From the NCBI GenBank assembly GCA_958450365.1, contig CAUEEP010000937.1, forward strand, positions 2,108,501 through 2,172,500: DNA of 64,000 nt, given 5' to 3'. The notes under the pieces are model-generated. The model searched no databases. It saw nothing but the letters and a program-made list of their open reading frames with translations, and was not told the DNA's origin. This stretch comes from Mesorhabditis belari (taxonomy: Eukaryota; Nematoda; Chromadorea; Rhabditida; Rhabditidae). This document shows positions 1 to 10,682 of this stretch, piece after piece; within the stretch, counting starts at the first letter, position 1, and each line of letters begins with the position of its first letter. The translations under genes and the position numbers were made by a program.

Positions 1-104
1 ATTAGCTAATTCACTTTTCAATTCGTAAACAAATCATACAATAAATATTATTTAAATTGATTGATTATTGTTTAAAATCAAATTGTGAGTTTTCAAAAGT
101 TTTT

Positions 105-206
105 CGCTAGACGGATTCGAACCCGTGGGCAGGTCAGGGCCAGATTAAAGACCAAAGGTAAAGGCCAGATTGAGAGCATGGCCACTTATCACTACACCAC
201 GCGGTG
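105..206 (-). repeat. tRNA-like element (degenerate)
   Basis: Read on the minus strand this has an A-box-like GTGGTGTAGTGATAAG and a B-box-like GGGTTCGAATCC about 60 bases downstream. The T arm has an 8-base loop instead of 7 and the anticodon arm does not fold cleanly, with extra intron-like sequence between the boxes. It is probably a tRNA pseudogene or SINE head rather than a working tRNA. A similar 5' half occurs near 27700. Confidence 0.45.
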
Positions 207-873
207 ATGCTTGGCCGGAAGGGAAAGAACCATTATAACGGTTCTTTCGCTTTCCTTCAAGCATGAGCCCTTCCCTTCAAGCTTCCCTTCCAGCTTCCCT
301 TCAAGCTTCCCTTCAAGCTTCCCATCAAGCTGGAGGTTCAGTGGCGTTAGTATCTGAACGATATTTGCAACGATTCATCCCAAATTTGAAAGCATTTTTC
401 TGGAAAACCACGGTATTTAGGCAAAAACTAAATACACCATCGGATTCCCCATCTCCGAAATACCTTTTCTATCACTATGCCGATCCAATCCTTTACCTTA
501 ACTTTGAACCATTCCCTTGTTAGTGGTCATTAAGGAAAATAGAACTAAAGAACTTGAACTTTAAACATTTCTACTTCTTTTGTTTCAACTAATAATGAAA
601 TGCGCTTTTTATAAGTACGCTTTATAAGTACGCTTTATAAGTACGCTTTACAAGTACGCTTTATAAGTACGCTTTATAAGTACATAAAACTTTCTAGACT
701 ACACTGGCTTTCGAGTTTTCAAGATATATACAATTTTTGAGTCCCTTGTGTATTGAAAATTTCTCATTTAGTTTTTGATTTTCGACTTGAACTTCGAGTT
801 TTCGAAAGTTTCACTTATTTTCTGTAAGCGTTTTTAGAGATTCTTTCAGTGGGATTGCTATTATTTAGCTGAA
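207..873. other. Intergenic stretch with a 13-bp tandem array
   Basis: No gene is seen. Positions about 604-693 hold roughly six copies of a 13-bp unit (GCTTTATAAGTAC). Positions 255-330 hold short CTTCCCTTCAAG repeats that create a spurious small ORF. The end of the stretch (TTATTTAG just before 869) looks like the trans-splice acceptor of the receptor gene that follows. Confidence 0.5.
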
Positions 874-3800
874 ATGATCAATTTCACCTATCCAGATAGC
901 CGAATTGTAAAGGTAGGTTCCGGGAATCGTAAATAAAGATTTACTGTGCTATAGTTAGAGCATTGATTTCTAAGATTTCATTGTTGTTTTTCTGCATTGC
1001 ATTGTTGCAATGACGTAAATGCTTGAAGCTTGAAGATTGAGCTTGGCTATAGCTGAAGATTGAGCTTGGCTATAGCTGAAGATTGAGCTTGGCTGTAGCT
1101 GAAGATTGAGCTTGGCTGTAGCTGAAGGTTGAGCTTGACTGTAGCTGAAGATTGAGCTTGACTGTAGCTGAAGATTGAGCTTGACTGTAGCTGAAGATTG
1201 AGCTTGGCTGTAGCTGAAGATTGAGCTTGGCTGTAGCTGAAGATTGAGCTTGGCTGTAGCTGAAGATTGAGCTTGGCTGTAGCTGAAGGTTGAGCTTGAC
1301 TGTAGCTGAAGATTGAGCTTGACTGTGAGCTTGAAGATTCTTATTTGTTTCAGGTTTCTTATTTATTTCAGATCTACAATTTCCTCCATCCAGGCATGCT
1401 AAACCTCTACGCTGAGCAATGCAATTTGAATCCGGATTTGATGAAACTCCACCCGGATCCCGTAAAAGGTCAGCGAAAAGAGGCAAACTGAGAAGCTGAG
1501 AATCTGAGAACGTTCAGGCGCAATTTACTTCACAATTGGCATCACTTTTGAGTTTATTTATCTGCTTTGTATGATCGCTATGTGTCAACCAAAATTCCTG
1601 AATATCGTCTGTTATCGGATACTGTAAGTGCGGTGAAAAATGCATCCTTTTCTTAGGTTTCTTAGGTTTTTCAGGGTTTTTACTTTTATTTGCGGTTTTT
1701 TTTTGTTTCTCTAATCATCTAATCTCTAATTTTCTAGTTTTCTAGTTTTCTAGTTTTTCAGTTTTGCCATCGGTTGCTTCGATATGCTGGGAATGCTCTG
1801 GAATTCCTTGTTGCCTGCATATTTCTTGATCACCGGTCAATCGTTCTGTCACTCTCCGTTGCTCAATCTTTCACTCGGATCGGTTTGCTTACGTGAGTTC
1901 AAAAATTTTGTATTCCCTTCGGAAATTCGATATTTTTTGACAAATTCGTGCAAACTGTATACAGGAAAAGTTCCCGCACAACTTTAAGGACGTCAACGTC
2001 AACCACAAACCCACAGCACAACTGTAAAAGCAGCTAGCAAATGTCTAACTGATTTCAAAAAGTCTTAAGATTATATAGAGCTTTGAAGGCCTAGTTTTTC
2101 GCCTGATTCTTGGCCTGATTCTTGGCCTGATTCTTGGCCTGATTCTTGGCCTGATTCTTGGCCTGATTCTTGGCCTGATTCTTGGCCTGATTCTTGGCCT
2201 GATTCTTGGCCTGATTCTTGGCTACATTTATCTAAGAAAAGCTTTTGAATTGGATGCATACAACACATTTCACAAGCTTTCGAATGAGCTCATCCCACCG
2301 GCACGCTGTCATTTTTGACGACTTTCTTTATCAAAAATCTTTGCTCAAAAAGGGCTTCCCCAAACTAATTTTGCAGTATTCTTGTTCAAAAAATGAAATT
2401 CAATAAATTTCTAGAGCTAGAGCATTCATCAAAATCAAAATCTAGATGCAAATTGAACATCAAAAAACGCTCAATTTTCGCCTTTTTTCCTTTAACTTCA
2501 AAATGAACTTAAAATCAAATTGAATTTTGATTAATAAAGTTGAACAAAACAGTTTGATATTATCAGGGCATAAAGAAAATCATTCGAAGAAAGCACTTCG
2601 AATTTCCCGGCAATTTGGTTGGCAATTTGACTGGCAATCTGACTGGCAACGCTAAACCCCCAAACGGTAAAAGTGACTCATGAAATTGATGAGCTAGATT
2701 GGAAGCTTTTGCCTTACGCAACCTAGTCCCTTGCATCGTTAGATTATTTTTTATTTCGGACGTTGAAACGCTTCTTGAGAGATGTACAGTTTGATAATCA
2801 TGCTCAAGTCAGTTCGATAATCATGCCCAAGTCAAGTTTGATAATCATGCTCAAGCATAAGCCGCACACAAGCAGCCGCCGCATTTTTACAGAGAATTTG
2901 TGCGGGAACTTTGATCTTTGATCTTTGAACTTTGATCATCCTGTAAATCATCCTTTTGATCATCCGTATTTAGCCATATGGGCAGTGTACAGCGGGTTGA
3001 GCATGTCGTTGGCAGTGAATCGCTGTATCGATTTCGGATGGCCACATAAACAACAGGTATTCGGCATAAAACTGTACAACAAATCCATTTTTCTTATTTT
3101 TTTTTGTTTTGTATAGAAACTCTTTGGCGAGAGAATGATCATTCTGTGGACAGGAGCACCAATCCTTTATGGGATTGCTTTGTGTATTCAAATGCCGGCA
3201 GCACTTTATCATCCCGGCAGTGCTACTTATTATTTTGCGGTCGATCCTGCCCATATACAGGTACATATTTACAATCTAGCAATGACTAAACTCGTCTGTT
3301 TGTCCAGGTTCCTTTCCTCTACACAATAAACAATGGATTGGTGGCGGCGTTGATTTTGATTCTGAACATTCTAATGATTCTTGCAATGTTTCATCGAAAT
3401 TTCATGATCATGACAAAAGCACAAAGGATTGTGAGGAGAAAAGAAAAGCTCATTTGATAATTGAATGAAATGTAGATAATGTTTCAATGTTTGGCAATCG
3501 GAATGTCGGTTTTGGTGACCGGATGGATCTATGTTTTTATGCAATTCGTCCCGACGCCAATCTTTATGATAACTGTGGCCAATGTTTGCTGGCAGCTCTC
3601 GAACGGTTTACTTTACAAATGGTTTACTTTACAAATGGTTTACCTCTCGAACGGTTTACTTTACAAATGGTTTACCACACAAATGGTTTACCATTTCATT
3701 CTCTCCAACCCAATAGAATCCAGATCACATTTGAATCCAGATCTGGATCCAGATCTAGATCCAGATCACATTTCAGGATCAATGGCCATCGTCTATTTGA

Positions 3801-3913
3801 CTGTGAACAAATCGATGCGATTAGAAGTGCTTAAATTGTTGAAGATCCCGTTTCGAAGCAAAATTTACGATTCAAATAACGTCGATTCAGCAGATCAGAT
3901 TCAACAGAATTAA
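874..3913 (+). CDS. Srt-class serpentine chemoreceptor (7TM GPCR)
   Basis: Nine exons join in phase: 874-912, 1372-1468, 1518-1623, 1762-1892, 2974-3056, 3117-3260, 3308-3430, 3476-3605 and 3777-3913, giving 329 residues. The protein has the Srt layout: a short N-terminus (MINFTYPDSRIVK), a first helix around GAIYFTIGITFEF, a second exon pair with FAIGCFDMLGMLWN, the helix-3 motif LAVNRCIDF, a loop ending in TYYFAVDP, INNGLVAALILILN, YVFMQFVPTP, and the helix-7 motif AIVYLTVNKSMR. By family knowledge such receptors sit in sensory neuron cilia and detect odorants or other ligands; the ligand here is unknown. Introns 1, 4 and 8 contain minisatellites. The start was chosen because the acceptor TTATTTAG lies just upstream. 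No frame break is seen. Confidence 0.88.
1030..1332. repeat. 23-bp minisatellite in receptor intron 1
   Basis: About 13 copies of a unit containing GAAGATTGAGCTTGGCTGT, with variants (TTGGC/TTGAC, AAGATT/AAGGTT). It fills most of intron 1 (913-1371). The minus strand reads open here only because the repeat lacks stops. Confidence 0.9.
2094..2345. repeat. 12-bp minisatellite abutting an inverted-repeat element end
   Basis: About eleven copies of TTCTTGGCCTGA (2094-2222) run directly into sequence (CATTTATCTAAGAAAAGC, then CTTTCGAATGAGCTCA) that resembles the terminal region of the element at 13120-13690 in the fath-1 gene. It lies in receptor intron 4. Confidence 0.75.
3606..3776 (+). repeat. 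Minisatellite intron (receptor intron 8) with duplicated donor
   Basis: The intron starts at the first base of a tandem array (GTTTACTTTACAAATG units) and continues into GGATCCAGATCT-type repeats before the acceptor TTTCAG. The last bases of exon 8 plus the donor (CTCTCGAACGGTTTAC) are duplicated 48 bp downstream. Confidence 0.8.
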
Positions 3914-4167
3914 AAGTTCTTTGTGAAAAAATAAAAGTCTCGACCTTTTGTACCTATTATTTTACTTGCAAAGAAAGATTTTATCGATTTTATCGTTTTT
4001 ATTATTGTTTTTAGAGCATAGTGTCCCAAAATAGTGTCCCAAAATTACATTAACCAAGAAAAGATGATGTAAAAACTGAAAACCTTTTAAAACAAAAAGA
4101 CTAAACAATAAAATTCATTATTTTAACAACGTGTAACAATTTTGTTTAGTTCTTTTCAAAGCTATCG

Positions 4168-4378
4168 CTCTTGGAGTCTTGGAGTCTTGAAGTCTTGGAG
4201 TCTTGGAGTCTTGGAGTCTTGAAATCTTGGAGTCTTGGAGTCTTGGAGTCTTGGAGTCTTGAAGTCTTGGAGTCTTGGAGTCTTGGAGTCTTGAAGTCTT
4301 GGAGTCTTGGAGTCTTGGAGTCTTGGAGTCTTGGAGTCTTGGAGTCTTGGAGTCTTGGAGTCTTGAAGTCTTGAAGTC
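4168..4378. repeat. 8-bp minisatellite (GGAGTCTT unit)
   Basis: About 26 copies of an 8-bp unit, with AAGTCTT variants, lying downstream of the receptor gene. Unit length is not a multiple of three, so both strands show spurious open frames. Confidence 0.92.
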
Positions 4379-4439
4379 ATTACGAAGCTTGTAGACATTT
4401 CGGGAGAAGTGGCGAGAAGATCTTGGAGATCAAGAAGAT

Positions 4440-4800
4440 TCAAGATCGAGCTCGTCTCATACTTTTTAAAGTGATCTCTTCAATGAATCCAAGCTGAAAT
4501 CAGCTTTTGTATGAGCTTTTGATTCTAAGACATTGCACAGACATAATCTATCGGATTGAGATCCGGAGATGAAGGTGATTAAAGCTGATGAAGGTGATTA
4601 AAGCTCAAGATGGAGAAGTTGCGAACATTCTTGGACAGTTTTTGCTTTATGAACCGGTGCTCCATCCTGCTGAAAGGACCAAATTCTGTTTCCAAAATGA
4701 TTTTGTGCCAATGGTTGAAGCCCGTTTTTCCAAATATCCAAATAATTCTGTGCATTAACTTTAATCCTTTGTGACACAAAGATCAAAGGTTATTTTAGAC
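4440..4800 (-). pseudogene. Mariner-type transposase relic
   Basis: The minus strand encodes QQDGAPVHKAKTVQE followed, after a frame change, by SPDLNPIDY and then LESKAHTKADFSLDSLKRSL. QDGAP-H and SPDLNP-D are hallmark segments around the second and third catalytic acidic residues of Tc1/mariner DDE/D transposases. Upstream residues VNAQNYLDIW also fit the family. At least one frameshift and loss of the N-terminal half make it dead. No terminal inverted repeats were found at its edges. Confidence 0.75.
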
Positions 4801-5455
4801 CAAAATTTTTCTGGACTCGTTAAGCTTATCGAGTCCGGCGAAAGATTGATCGAAATCTAAAGAATGGCAAAACAGAACTTAGCCATTTTTAGTGTCAAAA
4901 TGAAGCCTAAAATAAGGGCTTGCAGGGGAACTGGGTTTCATGCTTGATGGAGCTTTGGGTAGTAAAGAGTAAGCTTTGGGTAGTAAAGAGTAAGAATCGA
5001 AGAGTAAGGCAGACTATCTGAAAATTTTGCCCGAACTTGTTAAGCAGGTCTAATCAACGCCTTTGTGCGATACTCGGTGTATGCTATGTACTCCAATCGA
5101 TTTTGAAGTATTTTCAAGCTCTTTTAAACTTAAAACTCAAACTTTGCTACAGGATTTTCAAAAAGAAATCTAAGCATTACTTTTCAGAGAAATCTCTTCT
5201 CTCGAAAATGAAAAATCTCTCGGAAAGAAAATGCGATTTGTTTAGTGTTGGATGGGTGATCGAATTGGGTGAGTAGGACAATGGCAACTTTTGGCAATGA
5301 CAAAACTATTTTTGGCAATTTTTGGCAATGACAGAACGGTGTATCTTTGGCAACTTTTGGACATACCTATCCCTCGAATTTCATTTGAATTTGAATGCAA
5401 ATTTGCTTCGAAATGACTGTGATGTGCTATTCAACCAGGGTTTATACTAGAGCTC
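4801..5455. other. Intergenic, no convincing gene
   Basis: AT-rich sequence with short direct repeats (AGCTTTGGGTAGTAAAGAGT twice near 4950; TTTTGGCAATGACA copies near 5290-5340). A 79-codon ORF at 5037 has no recognisable family. Confidence 0.5.
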
Positions 5456-5642
5456 TGATTGCCGGTCTGATTGCCGGTCTGATTGCCGGTCTGATTGCCG
5501 GTCTGATTGCCGGTCTGATTGCCGGTCTGATTGCCGGTCTGATTGCCGGTCTGATTGCCGGTCTGATTGCCGGTCTGATTGCCGGTCTGATTGCCGGTCT
5601 GATTGCCGGTCTGATTGCCGGTCTGATTGCCGGTCTGATTGC
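5456..5642. repeat. 12-bp minisatellite (GATTGCCGGTCT)
   Basis: About 15 near-perfect copies. Because the unit is four codons long, both strands read as long repetitive peptides (AGLI / GNQT / SDRQ); these are artefacts. Confidence 0.95.
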
Positions 5643-8270
5643 CAATAGGTGTACAACGGAAAAGCAAGTTTTGATCACTTCAACGACGACTTTTTCAGGA
5701 TCTCATGCTAAATCTTTTGCTTCTTTTGATTTCTCCTTTTGAGCTCTATCTTTTGATCTGAAAAATCCTTTGAAAAAGTATTCATTAAAGTGGTGAAAAC
5801 TCGTTTTTTCCGTTGTACATTTATTGAAAATGAGATCGAAAATGGGCTTGAAAATGAACAAATCTAGTTTGTATGGTTAAGTATTGGACATTAGATTGCT
5901 GGATTGCGTGGATTTTTTTAGAAAATTCACGAAAATCTGTGTTTTAGTTGTTACCGTATAAAATCCTTTTCCTCGAGGCAATGTCATTCTTTCACGGGTT
6001 TCACGCACAAAAAATGTACCCATTTTTTCTTTTTCTAGGTGTTCCCCAGTTGGATTGATCGTTTGGATGGGCTTTTTCTGGTGGTAAAGGGAAGGGGGGA
6101 TGGGGGCTGCAAGACTCGGGGGAAGGGAAGGGACGAGAGGCGGAGGCCGTACCACGCCCCCCGCCAAGCACTCCTCCCCTCAACCGCGTCCCCTCGCCTC
6201 GTTTTCTCGTCATCTTCTTCTTCACCTCGTTTTCTTCTACTCATTTTCTTCTACTCATTTTCTTCTACTCGTTTCCTTCATCTCGTTTTCTTCAAGCATT
6301 CAACTTTTCATCAGCGCAACTGCGCATTTATTGATCTATTTGTGGGTTTGGTTTAATCGGCTACATTTTGAGCAGGAACACTTACAGTTTACCAGCAACT
6401 ACTTTTGATACAGTTGTCTTTACTTTAACTTTACTTTAACTTTACTTTAACTTTACTTTAACTTTACTTTGCTTACTTTAACGTAAGTACGACCGTTTTT
6501 GGCCCATACTGTGCATAGCGTTTTTGGCCCATACTGTGCATAGAGGATAATTTATCCGCCAGTTCTTCTTGTTCTTTCTTGTTCTTTTCATGTTTTCATG
6601 AGGAGTTTTGGTGTCTTCTCTACAACTTTATCATCTTTTGGACTTTTTCTTCTTGGTTTTGTAGTAGTGTAGTGTTTGTAGATTAAAGCTACCATACTCG
6701 TGTCTCATTTTAAATAGTAGGAGATCCATAGTTAAAGTTGGAAGTCCAATCCATTAAACCTAACTTCTTAAAGTCCTTCTTAAAGTCCAACAATTGTATT
6801 TGAAATTGTTCCAATATTCAATTTCCCGTTTTTTCCTCTTTTTCTTCAAAAAAATCAATATTTTATAGTATTTTTTTTCTTCTAGCAAGGGCTAGGAACG
6901 CTGGGGGAGGCGAAAATAGCGAAAAAACGGGGTCACGAGGCAAAAAAAAGCTGGGCAAAGGGCCATGGAACGCTCTGATTGTCTCTTCTCTCTCACTCTT
7001 TCATCATCCATTTCCTTTTTTCCTTTCATCTTATACCCAAGCTGTTCCCTGACCTTTCTCCATCTCTATCCATCTGTATCAACTCTCAAAATCCTTTTCT
7101 CTTTCTCTATAAACCTCTCTTTCGACTTTCTCGACTTTCTCCATTCTCGCAACTCTCTATGTTTTTTCTTTCTTCTTCTTCTTTCTTTCTTTTCCTTCTT
7201 TCTATCTTTTCCTTCCTTCCTTCTTTCTTCTTCTTGCTATCTTCTCTTTCTTTCTTTTCTTCCCTAATTCCCCACAATTTCCCCAGCCTTCTCCACTTCT
7301 CCATCGATCAATCCCTTCCAACTGCTCTCCAACACCATCAGAATCTCCAACCCCCAACTCTACTCTATCTCTATCTCTATCTCTATCTCTATCTCTATCT
7401 CTATCTCTATCTCTATCTCTATCTCCAACTCCAACAGAACCTCTCTCCAATTCCCTCCATCTCCCAACATATCCATATTTCATTTATTTCTCTCTTCTCA
7501 ACCCATCTCTCTTCTCAGCCCATCTCTCTTTTTCTCTTCCCAACTGTATCTCTATTTTTTCTTTCTAAACTCGATCCTCTCTTCTTTTTTGAGGGACTCA
7601 ATGTGAAGACCGCTCCTCCCCCATCGCTCACAAAAAGTAGCACCCAATCGATTCGAATTATGTTTTCTTCAGGCGAAGAGCTTCTGAAACAGTTTATTTT
7701 CATATTCTCTTCTCATTTTTTATCTACCGCAGCTGCCTTGCCTTGCCGCAGCTGCCTTGCCAGAAACTTTCTAAGTCTATAGTTATCTTGAACACTTTTC
7801 GAATGTTCGAATGTTCGAATTCTTGTGTAGCTTGTGAATTCTTGAATTCAATCGTTCAAACTGCCTTCTTTGATTCAATCGTTTAATTTAGCCATTGCAT
7901 TTCTTCATAAATATTCTTGATTTTCAATTTCTTCAGATCATTTTCCTTTTCGAATCTCCAATCAGCCATCTCTCTTTCTTCAGATCTCTTTTCTTTCTTT
8001 CTTGTTTACTTTTTGATAAGCTCTCTAGAGCATTCTTGGCCACAAAATGCTAGTTTTGCCTTTTTTTGGGAAAGCTTTGAAAGCTTTTTGGAAAGCTTCC
8101 AAAGCTTTTTGAAAAAGTCAAAATTCAGTTAGTTTATACTTTTCACTAATTTCATCTGACGCTGTTTCATCACTCATCCGCTACAATTATCGTTATAACC
8201 TCTTTATAACAATTCCTCTAGCTTGAGTTCTATTAGATAAATCTAGCAATATTCTAGGTGAGCATCAACA
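5643..8270. other. Gene-poor, low-complexity upstream region
   Basis: Contains a short CTTTAACTTTA array (6418-6480), a direct repeat of CGTTTTTGGCCCATACTGTG (near 6495 and 6520), and from about 6980 to 8110 a strongly C/T-biased plus strand with a TATCTC hexamer array at 7362-7425. The long plus-strand ORF across this tract is Ser/Leu/Phe-rich and not a believable protein. The tract ends just upstream of the AT-hook gene and may include its promoter. Confidence 0.6.
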
Positions 8271-9162
8271 ATGCCAGCAAAGAAAGGAAAGCGCGGAGGA
8301 GCCAAGGGAAAAGCCCCAGCAGTAAAGGGAAAAAAAGAAGAGAAAGATGAAGTGGCACTGCCAAAGGTGAGAAAGAAAAGAAGAAAATAGAGAATCAAGT
8401 TGGAAAATAGAGAATAGAGTAAGATTTATAGCTTATAAAGACGGGCAATAACTCTAGAAGATCTCGATATATTGTATACGCATAAGCACAGTATACGATA
8501 GTTAGAGCTTTACAGTAAGCTAAGATCTAGTAAGACTTCATTCAACTAAAGCTCTTCATTCAACTAAAGCTCAGCACAATTCATTCAGCTAAAGCTTTTC
8601 CAAAAATTCAACCAATTCAGGCGACAAAGACCATCGAGAAGAAAGCGGCTCCAGCCGGGAAAAAGGGAAGAGGAAGACCGAAAAAGGGACCAGCGAAGAA
8701 AGGACCCGCTAAGGGAAAAGGGTAATTAATGGAAAAACTTTGGATTTAAGTTCAACTTTTCACTCCGAAAAGCGTTTAAACCATTTAAACCATTTCAACT
8801 TTCAGAGCCGCCAAGAAACCGGCCAAAGCCGACTCGGATAGCGGTGCTGAGGAGCACAATGAACAGGTAAAAGCCTAGTCACAAGAAGATCTAATAATCT
8901 GATCTGATAATCCTAGTTCAATCTAAAAAAGAGATTTTCCTCCTAAAACAGTTTAATCACAGAAAGCTCAAACTTTAACTGTACACCTATTGTAAAACTG
9001 TACCCAATGTACACCAAAAACTTACCGTTTCCAATAGTTTTGAAGCCAAATTCAGTCAAATTCGAATCACTTTACGTTTACGTTTCAAATATTCAGAGCG
9101 AAGAGCCAGCTTCTGGTGCCGAGGATGCCGGTGCATCGGATGGTGGAGAAAAATCTGAATAA
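8271..9162 (+). CDS. Small AT-hook / HMGN-like chromatin protein
   Basis: Four exons (8271-8366, 8621-8721, 8806-8866, 9097-9162) give 107 residues in phase. The N-terminus is Lys/Gly/Ala-rich (MPAKKGKRGGAKGKAP). The middle contains KKGRGRPKKGPAKKGP with the AT-hook core RGRP, which in known proteins binds the minor groove of AT-rich DNA. The tail is acidic (SDSGAEEHNEQ, ending GGEKSE). The basic-then-acidic layout resembles HMGN and other small architectural proteins, but I do not assign an orthologue. It likely acts in the nucleus on chromatin. Introns are short and end in TTCAG; AATAAAATT follows the stop. Confidence 0.82.
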
Positions 9163-9560
9163 TTTTTCGAAAATTTTTCCTTATTCTTTTGATACTGCCC
9201 ATTTTAAATGTTAAAAGTTCTTTGTTTTTATGTATTTGAGTTCTTTTTCTTTAACTCTTCCAAACCTCATTCGTATTTGTTTGGCAACGATCTCAATTCA
9301 CATTTCTTCCTTCACTGTTGATTATCTGAAATAAAATTTTTCTAGGAAACATAATGTTTAATCAAAAAACAAAAGATTCATCTAACTTTTGATAATGAAA
9401 TCCTTGAGTTTTGTTAAAAGTATGCATACTTTACACTTCAACTGGCATACAGTAGACCATCGAAAAGCTTCGAAATTCAATTGTCAATGCTGTGCGGCGT
9501 GCGGCGATAGAGAACACACAAGACATTAGAACCTACAAAAAAGAAACCAAGACAATCAGT

Positions 9561-9830
9561 TACCGGACTCGATCCAGACTCGCCTTGCGTCCTAACTCAC
9601 TACCACTCAGCCAGCCCTGCAACTGCCGAGCTCGCGGAAGACAGGGTTGTAATGTCGCGTTTTGATTTTTGAAATTCCTTACAAAACTTTAAACGCGTAT
9701 AACTTTTGACAGAGTGCTCAGTAGAAAAAAGAAAATCAGCATCATGATCAGTGTGAAATTCTGCGTCCAAAGGTCTACGGCTCATATGATTAGGCCAGCA
9801 CATCCAGTCGACCTTCCCTTGTAAATCGCT
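9561..9830 (-). repeat. SINE-like element, copy A (tRNA-like plus core)
   Basis: The minus-strand tRNA-like part (about 9561-9628) has TGGCTGAGTGGTAG (A box) and GGATCGAGTCC (B box). About 130 bp to the right is a core (AAATTCTGCGTCCAAAGGTC) and then GTCGACCTTCCCTTGTAAATC. The same order recurs at 27655 and 34675. Confidence 0.6.
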
Positions 9831-10100
9831 CTGTATGTTTGGGCTTACAACGTTGCTTGAATGTCGATAATATGATTTTCTATTCAGAATTTAAACTTTC
9901 AACCGAAACTTTGTTCAGACAAACATTGCAAACTTGGCAACCCTTTTTAGATGTTCTGGAAAAATCTGGAAACAGCTTCATTTAAACGTTAACAACAAAA
10001 GAAATTGTCTAAAAAATCATAACAAAACTGAAATAACAATGTGGAGTAATCTAGAGTACCTATACAAAAACAAAAAATACAAAAGTAAATTGGGGAAGGG

Positions 10101-10557
10101 CTAGGCGTCGAGTGGAAAGGACTTCACATCAATTGGTTTCTTTAGGCGGCGTTCATGTTCGAGCTCTAGTTTGTTGCGCAATTCACGAGCTTCAGCCGGA
10201 GTACGGTAGTGACCCTGAATTAAGATGATTGACTCATATTTTAATCTTCAAAGCAAGATAGGTGAAATTCAGCAAGTTTAGTTGTAGACCTCACGCTTTC
10301 ACAAACACGTTCCTCACCTTGCCGGTCTCTTCATCGTAAACATAAAGGCCCATTTCTGTTAAAGTGTAGCCGAAAACCTTCCAGCCGACAAAAAAAGAAC
10401 ACAAATGATATGACGAGTCGACGCTTAGCCCACTAAAACATAATTTCGTTGGTTAAAAAATAAAACCCACTTGTTGATAAGAAATTTTGCTTTGTTGTGG
10501 AGAAAAAGAACGAAGTTTTTGTCGAAAAATTCGACGCCATTCCCAATATATTGTCAT
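10101..10557 (-). CDS. Small predicted membrane protein, unknown; 5' end unresolved
   Basis: Two 3' exons are clear: 10432-10318 and 10214-10101. They encode a hydrophobic stretch (SFFVGWKVFGYTLTEM), then GLYVYDEETGK, then a charged helix (PAEARELRNKLELEHERRLK) ending VKSFPLDA. An upstream piece (10557-10471), with an ATG directly after a TTTAG acceptor, is open but its frame does not join exon 2 in phase. Either the start lies elsewhere or the first splice differs. Length and one hydrophobic segment suggest a small organelle membrane protein, but I recognise no family. It begins only 126 bp after NOP10 ends, on the same strand, as in nematode operons. Confidence 0.55.
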
Positions 10558-10682
10558 CTAAATGAAAAAATTTAGTGATTTAAGTACAAATAAATTTTAA
10601 TTGATAATTTACGAAATCCTAACTACCCTACTTTTAATAAAGATAAATAAAACTTTTAACTAGTGGAAACAAACCCGAGAAA

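Noticed and set aside
4168..4378. CRISPR-like regular repeats (also 1030, 2094, 49686)
   Set aside because: Units are contiguous with no unique spacers, and the genome is eukaryotic.
5395..5742. Plus ORF with AGLI repeats and three minus ORFs (GNQT, AIRP, SDRQ)
   Set aside because: All derive from a 12-bp tandem repeat open in every frame.
5877..6167. Minus ORF with GTFFVRETRERM resembling an SH2 fragment
   Set aside because: Similarity is a few residues, the ORF is embedded in low-complexity DNA and no adjoining exons complete a domain.
7362..7425. TATCTC hexamer array as possible telomere-like repeat
   Set aside because: Nematode telomeres are TTAGGC-type; this is an internal microsatellite within the C/T-rich tract.
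6979..7782. 267-codon plus ORF
   Set aside because: Lies in a C/T-rich tract; Ser/Leu/Phe low complexity, no splice structure and no family.
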